A stretch of 64,000 nucleotides of DNA from Rehmannia glutinosa (lineage: Eukaryota; Streptophyta; Magnoliopsida; Lamiales; Orobanchaceae): the NCBI GenBank assembly GCA_016081115.2, contig JABTTQ020001795.1:1364001-1428000 (forward strand), given 5' to 3'. Within the stretch, counting starts at the first letter, position 1. Every line of letters starts with the position of its first letter. A program made the translations under genes and the position numbers. Shown one piece after another: positions 57,525 through 64,000 of the stretch. The notes under the pieces are model-generated. The model worked only from the letters and a program-made list of their open reading frames with translations. It ran no database searches and had not been told where the DNA came from.

Positions 57525-58503
57525 CCACTTCACTCCTCTTCTTTTATTTAGTATCACTAGTTTTTTGTCCGTGCAATGCACAGGGTGTATTGCATCAACG
57601 CATGTAAATTGCATCCATATAAGAGTTACAATATTAATGAATATGAAAATGTACAATACAAACTTCAAACAAATCAAGTTAAATCACTATATTTCAAAAC
57701 TATAAATTTTGCACTTCTTTGTACACAACATTATTCGTTTGTTTGGTTTTATTTTATTATCATTACAAACGAATATTTTCAAACTATTACGATATGTAAC
57801 TCGTGAAAACAACATATAATTGACAATGACTGAAAATTGAGTTCTTTATAGAAGAACTAATGAGAATAATTAAGGAAATTAATTATTCTCATTATTTGCT
57901 ATTTTATAGCATTATTTAGATGGTTTTACTTTATGATATTTGCTTTGGGATGTTTTTGTTACTTGAATAATTCGGTGTTCAATGGTGTATTAATTTTGTT
58001 TTTTTATATTATTTTTACTTTTAATTAGGGATTTCATTACCTATCTTTTATGGTAATTCAATTCAGTTTCTGAGAAGATGATATATTATTGTTCAATTAA
58101 ATAAAGCATAACATCAACATATGTTAATTTTTTCTTATTGTCAATATTTATATGTTATACTTTTGAAAGTTATGTATATCCGAAATATTATAAATATACA
58201 TGGATGATCCACTGTAAATGAAAAACTTATCAGCATTAGATTTACAATGCTCGACATAAATTATTTAATAGTTGATTTTATTGTTTATTGACTGAATTGG
58301 ATTTCAATCAATCAAATATTCATAGTGAAAAAAAATAGATCATAAATTTACCATAATAAAATACTTGTTCCAACATCTGTGATTAAAGATTAACACATCT
58401 TAACGAAATTAATTTAACTGGGAGCCTATAAGTGCTAGTCTGATTTTTTTATCATATATTTCCCAGTATAACTTCACTATTTATCAAATTTGACGTTACA
58501 TGT
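57523..58503. other. AT-rich spacer with a perfect hairpin
   Basis: No gene was seen. AATGAGAATAATTAA (57859-57873) and its exact inverse (57879-57893) form a 15-bp hairpin with a 5-nt loop. GTGCAATGCACAGG near 57568 is another small palindrome. Confidence 0.6.
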
Positions 58504-58880
58504 TGTTAGGAAATTTATTATATAGATTTTGATGATGCTTAGAAAACTTTATATTAGGAAGTTGGCATACCCAATTCTGTATGTAAAGTTTACTTTGTAA
58601 TAGATAGATTATTAGCTAAGTTAACTAGCAACTAAGTAGAGTATGCAGAAGACTTGCTGAAGAATGCAGAGAACAATCACCGTGAGTTTGCGGTGAGTGA
58701 ATCAGAAGACCTTCAGCCAACTACATCACTTAAGCTTTCAGAAGACTTACACCAGAGTCAACCAAGGAATGATGGAGATGACCCAAGTCAAGGGGAAAAG
58801 TAGCTGAAGGACTCAGAGACAACTGAAAAGAGTCTATTGTGTTAAAGTCAAAGATCTTACATATTTTGGTATGGCAAAAA

Positions 58881-59074
58881 CTTGTGTAAGATGGTCGCAC
58901 AATGCGACGGGTGATACTTTAGTGTAAAAAGTGATACATTGTCTCAATACACTAAAATTAAGCGTATTTAGACAAAGTATCAATTTTTACACTAAAAGTA
59001 TCACATTTTATACTAAAAGTATCACTTTTTACCCTAAAAGTACAATCCGTCGTACCGTGTGACTGTTTTACAAG
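58881..59074. mobile_element. Small MITE inside the LTR
   Basis: Imperfect inverted ends CTTGTGTAAGATGGTCGCAC and, inverted, CTTGTAAAACAGTCACAC enclose several copies of an ACTAAAAGTATCAC unit. Architecture and core resemble the element at 53346. No clear TSD was seen. Confidence 0.6.
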
Positions 59075-59701
59075 AGATCTACTCCTTTTGGTAATGGTGG
59101 CAGACCTGCAACCTTAAAGCATTCCTGCTGAAAGAGTGCAAGAAGCTTAAGCCAATGGAAAGCCTGCATAACTCTGATATCTTTTTTGAAGCTTGAAAGT
59201 ATCAGTTTAACAAGGTTGGGTTAGCATCAAGCTGCAGAAACAAGAAAAGCTAACGAATACTAAGTAAGAGTTTGAATTTTTTCTAACTCTTCAACGGACA
59301 AAAAGCTGAGGGATTTTCAGAGAGAACAAGAGAGCATTCATACGAGGAAAACACAGAACTGAGAAACATTCAAGCATGAATTGCAAAATATTCTCCCTCA
59401 AGCGATATTCAAAAGTCCTCAAGCCTAAATCAGAGATACTTCATCCAACACTTTCACGTGGAGTAGAGGATTTACCCATCCTCGAGCTACTATAAATTTA
59501 TGTGTTCTTTAATCTATGCACTTTAAATTCTGCATTTTATTTAATTGTTTCATTTGCTATCCATCGAGATAACAACCAATCCAAAAGTATAAGTATTGAT
59601 AGACCAAACTTAAAAAGGGTGTAAGACTTCCGCTATAAAACAAGAAAACTGATTTTCTAAAAGTTGACTTCATTCAGTTGAGTTACTCTATCAACAACTA
59701 A

Positions 59702-61199
59702 TCGTGAAAATCTTTTCACTAAATTGCAAGTGTACAGTGTAGCTCGCAGATAGCAACGAACAAGGTCGTATTCCTCAGGGATAGAATCGAAACACATAGA
59801 GTACAACAAATATTGTATTCCAATTTTATGAAGCAGTAAAAAATCAAAAGTTTGTTTTTTAACTAATCCTGAATTAACAAATAAAATATCTAAAATTTTT
59901 AAAGACCCGAACTCCACAAGTTTTCAACAAATATGAAAGCAACCCTAGACACGTAATCTCAACATGGTTCTTCAATATTAATTCCAGTTAATGTTTCATC
60001 AAAATTCGTTTATGTGTATTTATGGGTTCAATTCCTAAATTAGTTTATTCACCCTCCCGAAGCAAATAAACAGTTGATTAATACCAATTGTTAGCATCCC
60101 TACTCAATAATTAATATCCACTCCCAAAAGACCTTTGAATTGAATTACTCCCCACAAATAGTTATAAGCCTCCCGACTCTATACCCGTTTGTGTTATGAA
60201 CTCGTTTTTCGTAAGTTAGAACCTCATCTCCCGAATTATGAACTAACAAATATGACATGCAAATTATAGGCCAAAAGAATCTATAAGGAATAAGCAATCA
60301 ATTTCATCAATAGAACACAAAAACCAATTAATTAAAAGAATCAATTTAGAATTAATATGAATCCTGATTTTGATTATGCCCAGGATCGGAAAGATTAGCC
60401 TAACATATTTGACAACAAATTCATAGACAAATTTGAAATCAAATAGTTTGACATCATTTAAGTACAAACAATATATCTAAACTAAGAGGATAAACCCTTC
60501 ATGTCGGGATGGATCATTCTTCAAAGTTTTGAACCCTTGTGCTTTCGTAGATGAGAAAGGCCTTGTGGCATTCTTCGTTGATTAGTGTTTTTTCCCTCAC
60601 TTTGTTGATTAGTGTTTTCCCCTCAGAGTATGTCGAACATCCCAATTGTATTTTTGTGTATGATGATGTATATTTTTGTACATGGCTTGGTCTTCCTTTT
60701 ATAGATACTTTGAGAGATCGGTAGATTCTGACGGAATTAGTAAACAAAATCAGCAAATCATACCAAATACACACGGCCGTGTGGAATCATTATGTCAGTT
60801 TTTTCTCTGTTTTTGCTCTCGAACAAGATACACGACCATGTAATAATACATCTGGTTGTGTAATCCGTCTCTGAAATTCTTCACTCGAACAAGTTGCACG
60901 GACATATAAAATCACATGGAAACCATTTACATAGTCGTGTACTCTTACGGGATGATCGTGTACTTTGTCTTCCATCGTTTTCTTCGTGTATTTGATCGTC
61001 TCTTCGCATTCGACATTCTTGTCCAGGCTGTACTACTGATATCTTTCCATTTTAGCTCTGTTTCCTGTAAAAATTACAAGAATACACATTATCACGCTTA
61101 ACAAAGGAAACAACCAAAATACACTAAATATACATGCAAATGCATCTAACATGTATCAAAATAACCCCTTAAATGCACATATGTTTTACACGTATCAAC
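59702..61199. mobile_element. 1.5-kb insertion of unknown class in the LTR
   Basis: TATCAACAACT occurs at both edges (about 59689-59699 and 61193-61203) and the LTR similarity resumes beyond it. The interior includes palindromes such as CACACGGCCGTGTGG (about 60771). No coding domain is recognisable. It could be a solo LTR or another non-autonomous element; the 11-bp direct repeat is longer than a usual LTR-element TSD. Confidence 0.5.
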
Positions 61200-61328
61200 A
61201 ACTCACTCAGAGTCTGCTGAGTGGTTAACTCTCTCACATATACTTTGATTTTAAAAGAATCAAAATATTGGGTAAATTATATTCAACCCCCTTCTAGACT
61301 TTACTTTGTACCCCTTGGGACCTATAAA

Positions 61329-61346
61329 TGGTATCAGAGCGATTGG
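61329..61346 (+). promoter_or_regulatory. Primer binding site, tRNA-Met type
   Basis: TGGTATCAGAGC is an exact match to the usual copia primer site. It lies 2 bp after the LTR end. Confidence 0.9.
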
Positions 61347-61464
61347 TTCAAAGAACCTTCCGCACTGGTTACTGAAGATCTCATTTCTTTTAAAAAACAT
61401 CAACACTTGAGTTTTAAAAGTTTTCTAAGTTATTATCTTGGAAGAAAATCTATCTCGTATTCCT

Positions 61465-62434
61465 ATGTTTACCATTAAAGAATTTGATGACTGGAAAATT
61501 CATATTCAGGCACATCTCTCTACAATTCAGGATGAATTATGGTTTGTCATCGAATATGTACCATTAGAATCACCAAGGTGAATACAACTATAAGAGCAGC
61601 AGGAGATGATGCTGAGAGAGCTGTTGAGGTTGATAAACCCATGAGTGAATGGACAAACGAGGATAGAAGGAGATATAACTTTGAAATATGGCTAAGGATA
61701 TATTTTATAAAACTCTGGATAAAGCCATGTTCAACAAGGTTAAATCTTGCAGGACAACTAAAGAGATTTGGGAAAAGTTGACTTTAATCTGCGAAGATTC
61801 ATAACAGATAAAGGAAAACAAGCTCATAGTTGCAGTTCAAAAATTCGAAAATATCAAGATGATGACTGGCGAGAGTCACTAGATCAATTGGATGCAAGGT
61901 TTATAGAAATTACAAATAAGTTGTCTGCTTTAGGCAAAGTGTATGCACAGAAGAAATGAAAGTGATGGCTCTAGGCACTCTATGGACTTAACCAAGATTT
62001 CAAACCATGAGTTATTCTATAATTTGAAGGCTTATGAATTTGAGCTCAAAAGGAAAGAGCAAGATGAGATAGCTGCACCAAAGACAGTTGCACTGATGGC
62101 CGAAGAATCCAAGTCAGCTAACTCCAAGGACATCATTGATAAACAGGAAACTGCATTGATGGCCAAAAGGTTTAACAAGTTCTTTAACAAGAACTACAAG
62201 AGGAGCAAATGAGAGACCTCTGGAAGACATTTGGCTCCATCTAAAGGAAAAAATAAGAGAACCCCTAAAAGAGCTGAGAAGAAAGTGGAAGACTTGTTTG
62301 GTAAATGCAGAAAGTCAGGTCACTTTGCAGTTGATTGCCCCTATCCACTAGTCAACAATTATAGGAATGATGAGAAAAAGAAGGTCTTGAGGGAAAGAAG
62401 ACAAAGAAAAAAGAAAACAATGGTGGTTTCATAA
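61465..62434 (+). pseudogene. gag: Sirevirus gag, frameshifted
   Basis: Successive frames encode the Sirevirus-type Gag: FDDWKIHIQAHLSTIQDELW (about 61480-61540), VDKPMSEWTNEDRRRYNFE (about 61630-61690), LDQLDARFIEITNKLSALGK (about 61885-61945), LTKISNHELFYNLKAYEFEL (about 61985-62045), and a nucleocapsid knuckle KCRKSGHFAVDC (about 62300-62340) with the expected first Cys missing (LFGKC). Frame changes near 61578, 61770, 61950 and 62215 disable it. It is distinct from the gag of the mainly-gag copia family. Confidence 0.85.
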
Positions 62435-63610
62435 TTGAGACAACCAAGTGCAAAGAAACAATTGAGTCGACAACGGTGAAGTGAATACTCGCCTAATTTG
62501 AAGAAGAGGCATTGATTTGTCTCATGGACAAAGAATAGGAAGATGAGGTAATCTCTAACTCATCCGATTCAATTTCTGATGATAGTGATTCATTAGGCAA
62601 AATGATGAAAGTCTTTGAGCACATTAAATCCTTATACACACTCTAGAATGAGGAAAACAGGTAACTCAAAAGCCGAAACTCATAGCCGATTAAAGAGTTG
62701 AGTACTCTAAGTCACATAGCTGATGAGAACAATGAGTTAAAAGATGAGATAACAAAGGTAAAAGTAGACCTTGCTACATAAGAAAAGAGGGAAAAAACTT
62801 AACAATGTCATTGCATCATTCAACAAATCATCTAAAACATTGGATGAATTGATGATGATTCAAAAAGAAATGGAGACAAAATAGGCTTATGATTTGATTC
62901 CTTTGTAAATGTTGAAACTCAAGAGTGATTTTAGAAAAATGATCCTCAAGCAATGGTGGAGTCCAAAAATCTAAAATACCATATGTTGCACCCACATATA
63001 ACCATAAACACATACATGCTAGCATTGGTTATAAAGACAAAGGAAAGAAGCTAACTAAATATCTTTGAAAGAAGAGTTGAAACAAATTTGAGAAAAGTTC
63101 TTTAGCTTGAGACTCTAAATAGAAATATTATGTTAAGTTTAAATAGAACTACCCAAAACCCCAAAAGTTTCAATATAATAAATCATATGAAGGGAATGGT
63201 GAAAAGTATCCAATGAAGTGATTGGAATCCACAAATGAAATATCGGCAGAGTCCTAAGAGAAATAAGCCCAAGTGGCAAAGACCTCAAAGCATTATAGGT
63301 CATTCCCAAGGAGAGAAATCATCACACATATGCATCCGGATACAATGCACACCATGCACAACATGTTCCATATTTTCACGAGAAAAGCAAATACACAAAT
63401 GCATACAGGCATACGGACAAAAGAGACAGGTTGTATGTACCAAAAGCACCAAAATAATTTGCTAAAATTCACTATGATTATCAAACCGATAGGTGGCAAC
63501 CCTTTAAAGTAAGATATTTTGGCTATAAGTTAGTTGGAACACCTTATAGTGCTAACCCCTCAGGACCCAAACAAATATGAGTATCTAAAGTTAGATTTCC
63601 TAGGTTCAAG
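62435..63610 (+). other. Decayed gag-pol spacer
   Basis: The region is AT-rich with stops in every frame. Some stretches have the acidic, Ser/Asp-rich composition expected after the Sirevirus gag (62530-62610), but no domain can be named. Confidence 0.5.
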
Positions 63611-64000
63611 GAACAATTTAGTGCCAAGAAACCTGGTACATGGATAATGGGTGTTCTAGACACATGACAGGGAATAGAAGTAATCTATCAAACTTCAAGG
63701 AATCAAGAGAAGCCAAAGTTATATTTGGAGAAAATGAAGCTCCATGGGAGATTAAAGGCATTAGATCCATTAAGAAAAATGGCTTAGAGATCACATATGT
63801 TGTATATGTTGAAGGGCTGAATTTCAACTTGCTGAGTATCAACCAACTCTGTGATAAGGGATACAATGTTGGATTCAATATAGGTGTTTACTAGATCAAA
63901 GATGTTGAAATAGATGAGATTCTGCTATCAGGAATAAAAAAGAAAAATATGTATGTAGTAGATTGGTTCACTGCTATACCAAGAACATGTTTATTGGCAA
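63611..64000 (+). pseudogene. Sirevirus protease and start of integrase region (partial)
   Basis: The frame at 63640-63894 reads MDNGCSRHMTG (retropepsin-type active-site segment) and continues to KVIFGENEAP and YVEGLNFNLLSINQLCDKGY, the typical copia protease to GAG-pre-integrase transition. A TAG at 63892-63894 stops it. Similar amino-acid sequence resumes to the window edge (LLSGIKKKNMYVVD). The same segment is found in decayed form at 21330-21490 on the minus strand. Confidence 0.85.

Larger units (their letters stand above)
58504..61326 (+). repeat. 5' LTR of the right-hand Sirevirus, enlarged by insertions
   Basis: It starts TGTTAGGAAATTT and ends CCCTTGGGACCTATA just before the primer site. 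It is 2.8 kb compared with about 1.54 kb for the related LTR at 3413-13213. The excess is largely explained by a small MITE at 58881 and a 1.5-kb insertion at about 59702-61199. A TATA-like CTATAAATTTATG lies near 59490. Confidence 0.8.
58504..64000 (+). mobile_element. Sirevirus-type Ty1/copia element, 5' part, window-truncated
   Basis: It begins with an LTR related to the LTR of the nested minus-strand Sirevirus (both start TGTT(A/G)GGAAATTTATT). A tRNA-Met primer site, gag and the start of pol follow, and the element runs off the end of the window. Stops and shifts are frequent in gag and in the gag-pol spacer. Confidence 0.88.

Noticed and set aside
57427..57705. Open frames with long Tyr-Ile runs around 57427-57705
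   Set aside because: They are direct translations of a TA microsatellite and are open on both strands; not coding.
1..64000. CRISPR arrays, rRNA, tRNA genes or bacterial-type operons
   Set aside because: No regularly spaced identical repeats, rRNA-like blocks or full tRNA cloverleaf were seen; tRNA-like matches are retroelement primer sites only.

Overview
This window is plant nuclear DNA, most likely from a eudicot. Long AT-rich flanks surround a deep nest of LTR retrotransposons. The one apparently intact host gene has short GT-AG exons and a predicted plastid transit peptide. I see no bacterial operon, CRISPR array, rRNA or tRNA gene. The species cannot be told from sequence alone.

Layout. 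(1) 1-3062: AT-rich DNA with only short, unrecognised exon-like fragments. (2) 3063-40366: a nest about 37 kb long. Its outer shell is a Ty3/gypsy element of the Tat lineage (3068-40361, TSD TGATG): LTRs, gag, protease, RT with two RNase H-type regions, integrase and an antisense ORF (aORF) with two visible introns. Four elements sit inside it. A Sirevirus-type Ty1/copia on the minus strand (3413-21912, TSD TTATT) split the 5' LTR. A copia element retaining mainly gag (3599-11858, plus strand) then entered the LTR of that Sirevirus. A non-autonomous hAT element (23472-24314, 8-bp TSD) split gag. A second mainly-gag copia of the same family (27996-35324, minus strand, TSD CTCAT) split the integrase. 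(3) 40367-43116: the 3' tail and LTR of a different Ty3/gypsy element. (4) 43117-45921: a broken multi-exon RPA1-like pseudogene, minus strand. (5) 46817-47647: a Mutator-type MITE. (6) 48027-52607: an apparently complete five-exon HPP-family gene (239 aa, minus strand), probably a plastid-envelope nitrite transporter, with MITEs in its 2.7-kb second intron. (7) 52608-58503: AT-rich DNA with several MITEs, minisatellites and microsatellites. (8) 58504-64000: another Sirevirus, plus strand, related to the middle element and running off the window end; its 5' LTR is enlarged by insertions.

How it fits together. Only the HPP gene looks functional. Everything else is mobile DNA or decayed sequence. 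The Tat element is oldest in its nest, because everything else there interrupts it. The two mainly-gag copia elements share internal losses, so they look like members of one non-autonomous lineage needing pol from elsewhere.

The least explained signals are structural. The mainly-gag family carries an array of small hairpins in its LTR, a conserved set of long-loop stem-loops in its non-coding interior, and GC-rich CGACCGGTCG-type palindrome clusters in AT-rich surroundings. Two MITEs further right share terminal repeats and an internal minisatellite of similar core. All identifications are by reading; no database or alignment program was run.
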